NCBI GenBank assembly: GCA_041581055.1
Contig: JBFGCT010000072.1
Coordinates: forward strand, 1-18,506
DNA length: 18,506 nucleotides
Reading direction: 5' to 3'
Source: JBFGCT01 sp041581055
GTDB lineage: Bacteria; Actinomycetota; Acidimicrobiia; Acidimicrobiales; Ilumatobacteraceae
Under the pieces are notes generated by a model that made no database searches, was not told where the DNA came from, and saw only the letters and a program-made list of their open reading frames with translations. The translations under genes were made by a program, and so were the position numbers. Shown here piece after piece: positions 6,440 through 13,677 of this stretch (within the stretch, counting starts at the first letter, position 1; the number at the start of each line of letters is the position of its first letter).

Positions 6440-7273
6440 TCAACACACGGGCTCGCCGAAGCTCATCGCCCCGGTGCCGCCCCTGACCGCCTCGAGCGGG
6501 TCGCGGACGTCGTCGATGTAGCCGAGCGCGTAGGCGCCGAGCTGGTAGCCCATCAGCCGGAGCAGGTCGTCGGGCAGCGTCGCCGCGACGTCGGGCGGCG
6601 TCGAGAGGTACTGGTTCTCCTCCTGGCGCAGCCAGGCCACGTTGTAGGTGACGTTCAGCCCCCGCCGAGTCTCGCCCGATCGGTTGGCGCCGCCGCCGTG
6701 GTACACCTTGCCGGTGTAGAGCAGGCAGGAACCCTTGGCCATCTCGGCGGGCACGGTTTCGTCGAGCGTGTGCTCGAAGCTGTTCGGCAGGCGCTGGCTG
6801 CCGGGCATCAGGCGGGTCGCGCCGTTCTCCTCGGTGAAGTCGTCCATCGCCCAGATCGTGTTGCACTGGACGTCGTAGTCGTCCGGGAACTCGAAGAAGT
6901 CGAAGGCCCACTGGTCGCGGTGCACGGTCTGGGCCTCCGAGCCCGGGCCGATCGTGATCACCTGGGTGAGGTGGAGCTGGATGTTCTTCGCCCGGTGCAG
7001 CAGCCGGCCGGCGACGTCGAGGATCAGCGGGTGACAGATGAGCTCGTGGCTCGACGGCGACCTGGCGATCAGCGCTCCGGTCCGCTTGGTGTTCCGCCCG
7101 GAGAACTCGTCGCTGCCGGCCGGCGTCGCCTCGACGAACGGCGCCATCTCGGCGGCGACCCGGTCGATCGTGTCGATGTCGGCCAGGTCGTCGATGATCA
7201 GCGCGCCGTCCCGCTCGAGCACCGCGTGGATGGCCTCCGCGGTCGCGTCGGCCGGAAGATGGGCGAGCTCCAT
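6440..7273 (-). CDS. phytanoyl-CoA dioxygenase (PhyH) family Fe(II)/2-oxoglutarate oxygenase
   Basis: The 277-residue product carries the facial triad of the family: 'QTVHRDQW' (H118-x-D120) and the distal 'VYHGGGANRSGETRRGLNVTYN' (H192, with R203/R204 for 2-oxoglutarate). 'GATRLMPGSQRLP' between them is typical of PhyH proteins. It should hydroxylate or otherwise oxidise a small or lipid-like substrate, which cannot be named from sequence. The ATG at 7273 is supported by TAGCGT 7 nt upstream. It lies 65 nt downstream of the PPK2 gene on the same strand but has its own apparent promoter, so co-transcription is uncertain. Confidence 0.88.
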   Translation of the reverse strand: MELAHLPADATAEAIHAVLERDGALIIDDLADIDTIDRVAAEMAPFVEATPAGSDEFSGRNTKRTGALIARSPSSHELICHPLILDVAGRLLHRAKNIQLHLTQVITIGPGSEAQTVHRDQWAFDFFEFPDDYDVQCNTIWAMDDFTEENGATRLMPGSQRLPNSFEHTLDETVPAEMAKGSCLLYTGKVYHGGGANRSGETRRGLNVTYNVAWLRQEENQYLSTPPDVAATLPDDLLRLMGYQLGAYALGYIDDVRDPLEAVRGGTGAMSFGEPVC

Positions 7274-7280
7274 CGCCGCG

Positions 7281-7286
7281 ACGCTA
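7281..7286 (-). promoter_or_regulatory. -10 box of a putative leaderless promoter (TAGCGT)
   Basis: On the minus strand TAGCGT is followed by 7 nt and the ATG at 7273. No Shine-Dalgarno is seen. The box lies in the 65-nt gap behind the PPK2 gene. Confidence 0.42.
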
Positions 7287-7338
7287 GCCCGACGCCTTCG
7301 GCGCCTTCCGCTCGGGCGACGGGATCGGGCCCGACCCG

Positions 7339-8130
7339 TCAGCCGTAGTGATCGGGGATGATGTTCGACTCGGCGATCGTCGGCGGGAGGTAGTCGCCCT
7401 GGTCGGGGCGGTCGGGGAACTCGATCACCTCGCGCTCGACGCTTCCGTAGTCGATCTGGTCCAGCAGGTGCCGGATGACGTTGAGGCGGGCGTGGCGCTT
7501 GATGTTGGCGTCGACGACGTGCCACGGCGCGTGCTCTGTGTCGGTCGCCGCGAACATCACGTCGCGGGCCCGCGAGTACTCGACCCACTTCGTCCAGGAG
7601 GCGAGGTCCATCGGACTCAGCTTCCACTGCTTGCGCGGGTCGGTGGCGCGCGCCCGGAACCGCTCCTCCTGCGTCTCGTCGGTGATGTGCAGCCAATACT
7701 TGATCAGGACGATGCCGTCGTTGACGAGGCTCCACTCGAAGCGCGGGCACTCGACGAGGAACTCCTCGTACTGCTCGTCGGTGCAGAACCCCATCACCCG
7801 CTCGACGCCGAGCCGGTTGTACCAGCTCCGGTCGAACAGCACCATCTCCCCCGCCGCGGGCAGGTGCGGGATGTAGCGCTGGAGGTAGTACTGCGTCTTC
7901 TGCCGGTCGGTCGGTTTGGGCAGGGCGACGACTCGTGCGAGCCGGGGGTTGAGCGGGGCGGTGATGCGCTTGATCGTGCCGCCCTTGCCCGCCGAGTCGC
8001 GGCCCTCGAACACGACGACCACTCGCAGCCCCTCGGCCCTGATCCACTCCTGGAGCCTGACCAGCTCGACCTCCAACCGCGCCAGCTCCGCCTCGTACGC
8101 CTTGCGCCCCATCTTCTTCGGCTCTCCCAC
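7339..8130 (-). CDS. ppk2: polyphosphate kinase 2 (class I PPK2)
   Basis: The 263-residue enzyme should transfer phosphate between polyphosphate and nucleoside diphosphates in the cytoplasm, linking polyphosphate reserves to nucleotide pools. Visible are the Walker A 'FEGRDSAGKGGT' (43-52), Walker B region 'LFDRSWYNRLGVERVMGF' (about 99-115) and the lid module 'RATDPRKQWKLSPMD' (161-175). 'TDRQKTQYYLQRYIPHLPAAGE' is also a family signature. Length fits one-domain class I PPK2. GTG 8130 is chosen because GGGAG lies 6 nt upstream; the in-frame ATG 8112 has no such site. It is divergent from the ABC operon across 152 nt. Confidence 0.95.
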   Translation of the reverse strand: MGEPKKMGRKAYEAELARLEVELVRLQEWIRAEGLRVVVVFEGRDSAGKGGTIKRITAPLNPRLARVVALPKPTDRQKTQYYLQRYIPHLPAAGEMVLFDRSWYNRLGVERVMGFCTDEQYEEFLVECPRFEWSLVNDGIVLIKYWLHITDETQEERFRARATDPRKQWKLSPMDLASWTKWVEYSRARDVMFAATDTEHAPWHVVDANIKRHARLNVIRHLLDQIDYGSVEREVIEFPDRPDQGDYLPPTIAESNIIPDHYG

Positions 8131-8154
8131 GGCTGACTCCCTCTGGTGCGACCG

Positions 8155-8184
8155 GTCGGCGGAGCGACCGTCGGCGGAGCGACC
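8155..8184. repeat. perfect 15-bp tandem direct repeat in divergent promoter region
   Basis: GTCGGCGGAGCGACC occurs at 8155-8169 and again at 8170-8184 with no gap. It lies 25 nt upstream of the PPK2 start and about 100 nt upstream of the ABC operon. Its ends (GTCG...CGAC) are partly self-complementary, so it could be a pair of operator sites, or a replication-slippage product. Confidence 0.6.
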
Positions 8185-8270
8185 AAGGTAGGCGATGGCG
8201 ACAGCTCGCGAGCGTTTGGTCTGGTGCGCCGATCGGCCGCCAGGACGATCCGTTCCCGATCGCGCGGTGG

Positions 8271-8276
8271 CAGACT
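8271..8276 (+). promoter_or_regulatory. possible -10 box of the ABC operon promoter (CAGACT)
   Basis: CAGACT ends 6 nt before GTG 8283, in the layout seen at other genes here, though its first base departs from TANNNT. No Shine-Dalgarno precedes the GTG. Confidence 0.35.
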
Positions 8277-8282
8277 CCTGTC

Positions 8283-9251
8283 GTGCCCCCGATCATCGAG
8301 ACGACCGGTCTCGTCATGGAGTTCCCGTCGACCAGGGCGCTCGACGGGCTCGACCTGTCGATCCCGCCCGGCGTGACCGGGCTCGTCGGCGCCAACGGGG
8401 CCGGCAAGACCACCCTGATCTCGATCGCCCTCGGGTTGCTCTCGCCGACCACCGGGTCGATCCAGGTGCTCGGGCTCGATCCCGGACGCGACGGCCCGGA
8501 GCTGCGCGCCCAGATCGGCTACGGGCCGGAGCGCAACATCTTCCCCGACGACCTCCGCGCCTATGACTACGTCCGCCACCTCACCGAGGTCAAGGGGCTG
8601 CCGCGCGACGAGGCTCGCAGCCGGGCCAGCGACTCGCTGTATCTCGTCGGGCTCGGCGAGGAGCGGTTCCGGGCGCTGGGGACGATGTCGACCGGCCAAC
8701 GCCAGCGGGTGAAGCTGGCGCAGGCGATCGCCGCCGACCCGCGGCTCATCGTGCTCGACGAGCCGACCGACGGGCTCGACCCGGTGCAGCGCGACGAGAT
8801 GCTCAACATCATCGGGCAGGTCAAGCGCAACTTCGGGATCGACGTGATGCTGTCGTCGCACGTCCTCGAGGAAGTCGAGCGGGTCTGCGACCACGTCGTC
8901 GCCCTCGACCAGGGACGGCTGGTCGCCCAGGGCTCGATGGGTGAGCTGGCCGGCGCGTCGGGCGGCATCGAGGTGGAGATGGTCGACGTCGAGGACCGCC
9001 CCGGCGCGATCGACGCCGTCGCCGCCCAGCTCGCCGCCTCCGGCGCGACGGTTCACCGGTCGGGCGCCACGCTGTCGATCCTCGGGGCCGACGACGACGA
9101 GCTGTTCGACCGCGCGGCCATCGCGATCGCCGACGCGGGCGCTCGGGTACGCCGCCTCGGCCAGCGCCGAAGGACGCTCGACGACCTGTTCGAGTCGCAC
9201 GACCTCATCGCGCCCGACGCCGGCGCCGACCGTCAAGGGGGCGCGCCGTGA
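8283..9251 (+). CDS. ABC transporter ATP-binding protein (ABC-2 exporter type)
   Basis: The 322-residue ATPase energises a membrane exporter. It has Walker A 'GANGAGKTT' (36-44), a Q-loop region 'IGYGPERN' in which Glu replaces the usual Gln, signature 'MSTGQRQRVKLAQA' (from about 135), Walker B 'LIVLDEPTDGLDPVQ' and the H-loop 'LSSHVLEEV'. A C-terminal extension of about 100 residues ('GGIEVEMVDVEDRPGAID...') is as in DrrA/NatA-type subunits. GTG 8283 starts the reading just before the first beta strand. It overlaps the following permease by 4 nt (GTGA), so translational coupling is likely. Substrate unknown. Confidence 0.93.
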   Translation: MPPIIETTGLVMEFPSTRALDGLDLSIPPGVTGLVGANGAGKTTLISIALGLLSPTTGSIQVLGLDPGRDGPELRAQIGYGPERNIFPDDLRAYDYVRHLTEVKGLPRDEARSRASDSLYLVGLGEERFRALGTMSTGQRQRVKLAQAIAADPRLIVLDEPTDGLDPVQRDEMLNIIGQVKRNFGIDVMLSSHVLEEVERVCDHVVALDQGRLVAQGSMGELAGASGGIEVEMVDVEDRPGAIDAVAAQLAASGATVHRSGATLSILGADDDELFDRAAIAIADAGARVRRLGQRRRTLDDLFESHDLIAPDAGADRQGGAP

Positions 9252-10138
9252 GCAACCCGACCGGCGACGCCCAGATCGTCGAACGCGGGTTCCAGCGATA
9301 CGACGGCCCGCGGTCCGGCGTCGGTGGGGCGATCCGCAGCGTCACCTGGCAGAGCATCCGGGCGACGCTCGGCCTCGGCCGCCTGGCGCGCCACAAGATC
9401 TTCCCCGTGCTCTCGGTCGTCATCGCCTACGTCCCGGCGATCGTCTTCGTCGGGATCGCCGTGCTCATCCCCGGCGACGTCCTCGACCCGAACGAGATCG
9501 CCGACTACGCCGGCTACTACGGCTTCATCACCCTGGCGATCACGCTGTTCGCGGCGATGGTCGCGCCCGAGGTGCTGATCTCGGACCGGCGCGACGGGAT
9601 GCTGGCGATGTACCTGTCGACGCCGCTGACCCGGCGGACCTACCTCAGCGCCAAAGCGATCGCGATCGCCGCGACGCTCGGGCTGGTCACGCTCGGCCCG
9701 CCGGTCCTGCTGCTCCTGGGGTACACCGCCGAAGGGGTCGGGCCCGACGGCGTCGACGGCTGGCTGAGCGTGCTGGCGAAGATCGTCCTCTCGGCGTTCG
9801 CCGTGTCGGCGCCGCTGGTGGCGATCTCGATGGCCGCGTCGAGCATCACCGACCGCCGGGCGTTCGCCGCGATCGGCGTGGTGCTGACGATCATCGCACT
9901 GCCGATCCTCGCCGCCGCGCTGGTCGACGGCGCCGGCTGGTCACAGAACTTCCGGGCGATCGATCCGTTCACCATGTCGATCGAGCTCGTCTTCCGGATC
10001 TTCGGGACCACGGCGTCCAGCGACAGCGCGGTGCCCGAGATGGACACCAGCGCCGTACTCGGCTCGTGCGTCGCCTGGACCGCCGGCGGGCTCGGCGTCG
10101 TCGCGTGGCGCTACTCCCGGCTGGTGATCGCCCGATGA
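9248..10138 (+). CDS. ABC-2 type transporter permease
   Basis: The 296-residue product has about six hydrophobic segments, near residues 56-80, 95-116, 136-160, 178-200, 203-225 and 270-290. A cytosolic N-terminus (1-50) contains 'IVERGFQRYDGPRSGVGGAIRSV', typical of permeases paired with NatA-like ATPases. 'APEVLISDRRDGMLAMYLSTPLTRRTYLSAK' after the second segment is the conserved cytoplasmic stretch of ABC-2 permeases. The GTG start overlaps the ATPase stop and has AAGGGGG a few bases upstream. It is probably the partner of the upstream ATPase. Substrate unknown. Confidence 0.9.
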   Translation: MSNPTGDAQIVERGFQRYDGPRSGVGGAIRSVTWQSIRATLGLGRLARHKIFPVLSVVIAYVPAIVFVGIAVLIPGDVLDPNEIADYAGYYGFITLAITLFAAMVAPEVLISDRRDGMLAMYLSTPLTRRTYLSAKAIAIAATLGLVTLGPPVLLLLGYTAEGVGPDGVDGWLSVLAKIVLSAFAVSAPLVAISMAASSITDRRAFAAIGVVLTIIALPILAAALVDGAGWSQNFRAIDPFTMSIELVFRIFGTTASSDSAVPEMDTSAVLGSCVAWTAGGLGVVAWRYSRLVIAR

Positions 10139-11154
10139 CCGAGCTGCCCGCGCCGTCGGGGCCGCTGCCGCCGCCGGTGGCCGATTCGGCCGCCCCGGTG
10201 GCCGGGTCACCGGCGCCGCCCCCGCCGCCGGTGACGCTCGACGGGATGATCGCCGTCAACCAGGTGTCGAAGTTCTTCGGATCGGTCGTCGCGGTGAGCG
10301 ACGTCAGCTTCGCCATCAACGGCGGGGTCACCGCGTTGCTCGGTCCGAACGGTGCCGGCAAGTCGACGCTGTTCCGCATGATGTGCGGGCTGACGCCTCC
10401 CTCCCGGGGCGCGATCACCGTGCTCGGCGCCAACCCGCGCGCCGACCGTGCCGTGCGCGGGCGCATCGCCCTCGTCCCCCAGCAGGACGCGCTGTTCGAC
10501 CACCTCAGCGCCCGCGAGTTCGTGACGATCGCCGCCGAGACGCACGGGATGCCCGAACCCGCGGCGGTCGCCGAGCACGCGCTCGAACAGGTCGAACTGA
10601 CCGACACCGGCGACAAGCGGGTCGGGGAGTTCTCCAAGGGCATGCGCCAGCGGGTCAAGGTGGCGACCGCCCTCGTCAACGACCCCGACGTGTTGATCCT
10701 CGACGAGCCGCTGACCGGGCTCGATCCGGTGCAGCGGCGCCGGATGATCGCCCTGTTCCACCGGCTCGGCGCCGACGGGCGGTGCGTGCTCGTGTCGAGC
10801 CATGTCCTCGACGAGGTCGCCCGACTCGGTTCCCGCGTGCTGGTCATCGCCCAGGGTCGGCTGATCGCGCAGGGCGACTACCACGACCTGCGCACCCTGA
10901 TGGACGACCGCCCGCATCGCATCCGCCTCGGCGTCTCCGACGCCCGCCGGTTCGCGACCGCCCTGGTCGACCGCGGGCTGGTGACCGCGTTGTCGCTCGA
11001 CGAGCGGCACGTGGTGATCGACACGCTCGACATCGACGCCGTCGGCCGGCAGCTCGCGCCGCTGGCGGTCGAGCTCGGCGTCAGGCTGACCGAGGTGAAC
11101 CCGCTCGACGACGACCTCGAGTCGGTGTTCCGCTACCTGGTGGAGGGCCGATGA
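10135..11154 (+). CDS. second ABC transporter ATP-binding protein with Pro/Ala-rich N-terminal tail
   Basis: The 339-residue ATPase has Walker A 'GPNGAGKST' (70-78), Q-loop 'LVPQQDALF', signature 'FSKGMRQRVKVATALV' (about 165-180), Walker B 'VLILDEPLTGLDPVQ' and H-loop 'VSSHVLDEV'. Unusual is a disordered tail of about 35 residues before the domain, full of Pro and Ala (LPPPV, PPPPPV). Such polyproline runs normally need EF-P for smooth translation. The ATG overlaps the permease stop (ATGA). The signature lacks the canonical LSGGQ (FSKGM), as in many ABC-2 exporters. It differs clearly from the first ATPase, so the operon carries two non-identical ATPases. Confidence 0.93.
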   Translation: MTELPAPSGPLPPPVADSAAPVAGSPAPPPPPVTLDGMIAVNQVSKFFGSVVAVSDVSFAINGGVTALLGPNGAGKSTLFRMMCGLTPPSRGAITVLGANPRADRAVRGRIALVPQQDALFDHLSAREFVTIAAETHGMPEPAAVAEHALEQVELTDTGDKRVGEFSKGMRQRVKVATALVNDPDVLILDEPLTGLDPVQRRRMIALFHRLGADGRCVLVSSHVLDEVARLGSRVLVIAQGRLIAQGDYHDLRTLMDDRPHRIRLGVSDARRFATALVDRGLVTALSLDERHVVIDTLDIDAVGRQLAPLAVELGVRLTEVNPLDDDLESVFRYLVEGR

Positions 11155-11909
11155 CCGCCACGACCGGCGCCGCCCGGGTCGCGCGCTCGGTGTCCCCGCT
11201 GCGGACGCTGGCGCTGGTCTACCGCGTCGTCCTCCGGGAGCTGGCGACCCGCGGCCGGATCATCGCGCTCACCGGGCTCGCGTTGATCGGCGCGGTCGCC
11301 GGCTTCGCCCTCGGGTCGTCGGAGTCGGCGACGCTCAACGACGGCGTGCGGCTGATCTCCGGGCTCGGCCTCGCCGGGGTGGTCCCGATCGTCGCGCTCG
11401 TGTTCGGCGGCGCGTCGATCGGCGACCTGCGCGACGACAAGACGCTGGTCTACCTCTGGCTGCGGCCGATGGACCGCTGGCCGATCGTCGTCGGCGCGGC
11501 GCTCGCCGCCGTGACGCTGGCCGCCCCGATCACGATGATCCCGCTGCTGGCGGCGGCGGCGCTCACCGGCGCCGGCGGCGGCCTCGTCGGCGCGACCGCC
11601 GTCGCCGGAGCGGTCGGCCTGGTGTGTTACATCGCGCTGTTCACCCTGCTCGGCACGTGGCTCAAGCGCTACATCGTGTGGGGGCTGGCGTACATCCTGA
11701 TCTGGGAGGGGTTCGTCGCCCAGGCGGGGATCGGCGTGGCCCGGTTCGCGATCCGCAGGTACACCCGGTCGATCCTCGGCGAGCTGGCCGACGCGACGGC
11801 GTTCTCGGCGGACTTCGGCCTCACCGCGGCGATCGTCGTCCCGTCGGTGACGGCGATCGCCGCGCTGGTCGTCGCGTCGTGGCGCCTCGGCGCCCAAGAC
11901 ATCGACTGA
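11151..11909 (+). CDS. second ABC transporter permease
   Basis: The 252-residue product has about six hydrophobic segments rich in Ala, Gly, Val and Ile: near residues 37-57, 70-90, 107-137, 139-166, 172-190 and 220-245. After the second segment comes 'SIGDLRDDKTLVYLWLRPMDRWPIV', the cytoplasmic loop expected of ABC-2 permeases ('RPxxRxxxV'). The ATG overlaps the ATPase stop (ATGA). It closes the four-gene operon; a hairpin 24 nt downstream (11933-11969) probably ends transcription. Its likely partner is the second ATPase. Substrate unknown. Confidence 0.87.
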   Translation: MTATTGAARVARSVSPLRTLALVYRVVLRELATRGRIIALTGLALIGAVAGFALGSSESATLNDGVRLISGLGLAGVVPIVALVFGGASIGDLRDDKTLVYLWLRPMDRWPIVVGAALAAVTLAAPITMIPLLAAAALTGAGGGLVGATAVAGAVGLVCYIALFTLLGTWLKRYIVWGLAYILIWEGFVAQAGIGVARFAIRRYTRSILGELADATAFSADFGLTAAIVVPSVTAIAALVVASWRLGAQDID

Positions 11910-11932
11910 CAGCCCGCGCCGGCCCGGTTTGC

Positions 11933-11969
11933 GTGACCGAACACGTCGACCCCCGAGCTGTTCGGTCAC
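11933..11969. terminator. hairpin at convergent gene junction
   Basis: GTGACCGAACA (11933-11943) pairs with TGTTCGGTCAC (11959-11969) across a 15-nt loop. Flanking TTTGC and AGAAA allow partial extension. It lies between the second permease (stop 11909) and the end of the convergent menJ-like gene (11992), so it may serve both. Its TTTGCGTGACCG side resembles the hairpin at 6382-6433. Confidence 0.6.
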
Positions 11970-11991
11970 AGAAATCGGAGTGGTGAGGCGC

Positions 11992-13209
11992 TCAGGCGGT
12001 GGCGCGGGTCTTGCGGAGGAGGGGGTCGGCGAGGCCGAGCGTCTTGTCGGCGAGCCACATCACGCGGCCGGCGGCGCCAGGGGTCGTGTTGTCGACCAGG
12101 TTGCCCATCACCGCCAGCGTGATGTTGGCGATCGCGTCGGTGCTCACCGAGAGCCACAGCCCGCTGCGCAGGATCAGCGGATGCCCGATCAGGAACGAGA
12201 AGCGACGACCGGTCCGCAAGAACGCGTCGAACCGCTCGCCGACCAGCCGGTCGTAGCGCTCGGGCGCAGTGGCCGGGTCGTCGACGAAGAGGTCGGCGGC
12301 GAGCATCCCCGACTCGAGGCCGTAGTCGATGCCCTCGCCGTTCATCGGGTTGATCAGCCCCGCCGCGTCGCCGATCGCCACCCAGCCGGGACCGTGGCGA
12401 CGGCGTGCCGACATCGGCAGCCGCCACGCCCGTGGCCGCTCGAGATTCGGGCCGAGCTCCCAGTCGTCCTGAACGAGGTGGCGGTACGACTCGAGCAGGG
12501 TGTTCAGGTTGAGCTTCTTGAACCCCTTCATCGTCGAGAGCGCGCCGACGCCGATGTTGACCGTGCCGTCGCCGGCCGGGAACATCCACCCGTAGCCGGG
12601 GACCGCCGTGCCGTGCTCGTCCTTCAGCGAGAGGCACGCCTCGAGGTGGGCGTCGGCATGGCGCGGGGTCGCGGCGTAGCTCCGGATCGCGAGGCCGAAC
12701 GGCTCGTCGGCGACGCGGTCGGCGCCGAGCAAACGGGCGACCGCGCCCTGCGCGCCCGCCGCGACGACCGTGAGGCCGGCGGCGATGGTCCGGCCGGGCG
12801 CCTGCACGCCGACTACCCGCGAGCCCTCCATCCGGGGCGTCGCCTCGGACCCGAAGACGACCTCGGCGCCGGCCTCGACCGCGGCGTCGATCAGCGCGGC
12901 GTCGAGCCGGCGGCGGGGCCACACCGCGCCGTGCGCGGGGAATCGATCGGTTGCCGGCCAGTCGAGCTCGCGGACCTTCCTTCCGGCGATCATCCGCAGC
13001 CCTTGGATCTGGTGCGCGCCCGCCATGTCGATCTTCAGCTCGTTCAGCGCGCCGACCGCGCGGGGAGTCAACCCGTCGCCGCAGACCTTGTCGCGGCCGT
13101 GGGCGCCCTTCTCGAACACCACCACCTTGACGCCCGAGCGGGCGGCCTGGATCGCCGCCGCGGCACCGGCCGGGCCGCCGCCGATCACCGCGATGTCGTA
13201 CTGCTCCAC
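11992..13209 (-). CDS. menJ: geranylgeranyl reductase family FAD protein, menaquinone reductase MenJ-like
   Basis: The 405-residue flavoprotein probably saturates an isoprene unit of menaquinone, as mycobacterial MenJ does. It shows the N-terminal FAD site 'IAVIGGGPAGAAAA' (from about 9), 'RDKVCGDGLTPRAV', 'PGYGWMFPAGDGTVNIGVGALST' and the second FAD motif 'AIGDAAGLINPMNGEGIDYGLESG' (from about 278). These match what I know of the MenJ sequence closely, and the length is right. GTG 13209 begins immediately before the first beta strand, so longer in-frame starts are rejected. It is convergent with the ABC operon and divergent from the cspA-like gene. Other GGR-family roles, such as archaeol-like lipid or bacteriochlorophyll reduction, are less likely. 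Confidence 0.82.
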   Translation of the reverse strand: MEQYDIAVIGGGPAGAAAAIQAARSGVKVVVFEKGAHGRDKVCGDGLTPRAVGALNELKIDMAGAHQIQGLRMIAGRKVRELDWPATDRFPAHGAVWPRRRLDAALIDAAVEAGAEVVFGSEATPRMEGSRVVGVQAPGRTIAAGLTVVAAGAQGAVARLLGADRVADEPFGLAIRSYAATPRHADAHLEACLSLKDEHGTAVPGYGWMFPAGDGTVNIGVGALSTMKGFKKLNLNTLLESYRHLVQDDWELGPNLERPRAWRLPMSARRRHGPGWVAIGDAAGLINPMNGEGIDYGLESGMLAADLFVDDPATAPERYDRLVGERFDAFLRTGRRFSFLIGHPLILRSGLWLSVSTDAIANITLAVMGNLVDNTTPGAAGRVMWLADKTLGLADPLLRKTRATA

Positions 13210-13296
13210 CGCACCACGCTGCCGGATAATCGGCCGAATTGCACCGTCGAGCGGGAGGACGGACGGGATCGCCCTGTCACCCGCGTCCGAATGTGA

Positions 13297-13310
13297 GCGC
13301 CCGCGGGCGC
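13297..13310. promoter_or_regulatory. 14-bp perfect palindrome in the menJ-cspA intergenic region
   Basis: GCGCCCGCGGGCGC is its own reverse complement, in the 200-nt divergent gap 13210-13409. It could be an operator, but so GC-rich a palindrome may also arise by chance here. I see no convincing -35/-10 pair in this gap. Confidence 0.25.
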
Positions 13311-13409
13311 CGAGCCGCCGGGCCCGGTGGTGGAGGATCGCAGCAAACCCGCCCGTAGTGTTCCGGGTGCGCACGTCACGATGGCGTGTTTTTTAGCGAA
13401 AGCGAACCA

Positions 13410-13607
13410 ATGCAAGGCACCGTAAAGTTTTTCAACAGCGAGAAGGGCTTCGGCTTCATCTCACGCGAAGGCGCGGAGGACGTGTTCGTCCACCACTCCA
13501 GCATCGCGGGAGAGGGCTACAAGTCACTCGACGAGGGCCAGAGGGTCGAATTCGACGTCGGCCCCGGCCGCAAGGGCGACGAAGCCCAGAACGTCCGAGC
13601 CATCTGA
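13410..13607 (+). CDS. cspA: cold-shock domain protein (CspA family)
   Basis: The 65-residue protein is a single cold-shock domain that binds single-stranded RNA and DNA, acting as RNA chaperone. 'GTVKFFNSEKGFGFIS' holds RNP1 (KGFGFI) and 'DVFVHHSSI' holds RNP2. The usual Trp of VKWFN is Phe, as in related actinobacterial paralogues. ATG 13410 is chosen over an in-frame GTG at 13386 because the domain begins at MQGTVKF. The leader before it contains a T6 run and a small GCGAAAGC tetraloop hairpin but no strong Shine-Dalgarno. A terminator follows 15 nt after the stop, so it is a single-gene unit. Confidence 0.95.
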   Translation: MQGTVKFFNSEKGFGFISREGAEDVFVHHSSIAGEGYKSLDEGQRVEFDVGPGRKGDEAQNVRAI

Positions 13608-13622
13608 TCGGCGTAGTCCGAG

Positions 13623-13664
13623 GATCGCCGCCGGCCCCGATCGGGTCGGCGGCGATCTGCGTTT
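13623..13664 (+). terminator. Rho-independent terminator of the cspA-like gene
   Basis: GATCGCCGCCG (13623-13633) pairs perfectly with CGGCGGCGATC (13647-13657), with a further CCCGATCGGG palindrome in the loop. TTTT follows at 13662-13665 after CTGCG. It lies 15 nt behind the stop codon and just before the 3' end of the convergent reductase gene. Confidence 0.8.
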
Positions 13665-13677
13665 TCGGGTCGGTCGC

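Noticed and set aside
161..8236. 16-bp identity CTGGTGCGCCGATCGG at 161-176 and 8221-8236
   Set aside because: One copy is coding and the other intergenic, nothing around them matches, and a match of this length is not surprising in 18 kb of GC-biased DNA.
7794..9236. 480-codon open frame on the minus strand opposite the first ABC ATPase
   Set aside because: The N-terminal half is antisense to the ATPase and the C-terminal half is an out-of-frame reading of ppk2.
11929..13296. 455-codon open frame on the plus strand opposite the menJ-like gene
   Set aside because: It is the antisense of a clear FAD protein and has no domain of its own.
13210..13409. Riboswitch or canonical promoter upstream of the cspA-like gene
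   Set aside because: Apart from the palindrome, a T6 run and a tiny tetraloop hairpin, I see no known riboswitch core or clear -35/-10 pair.
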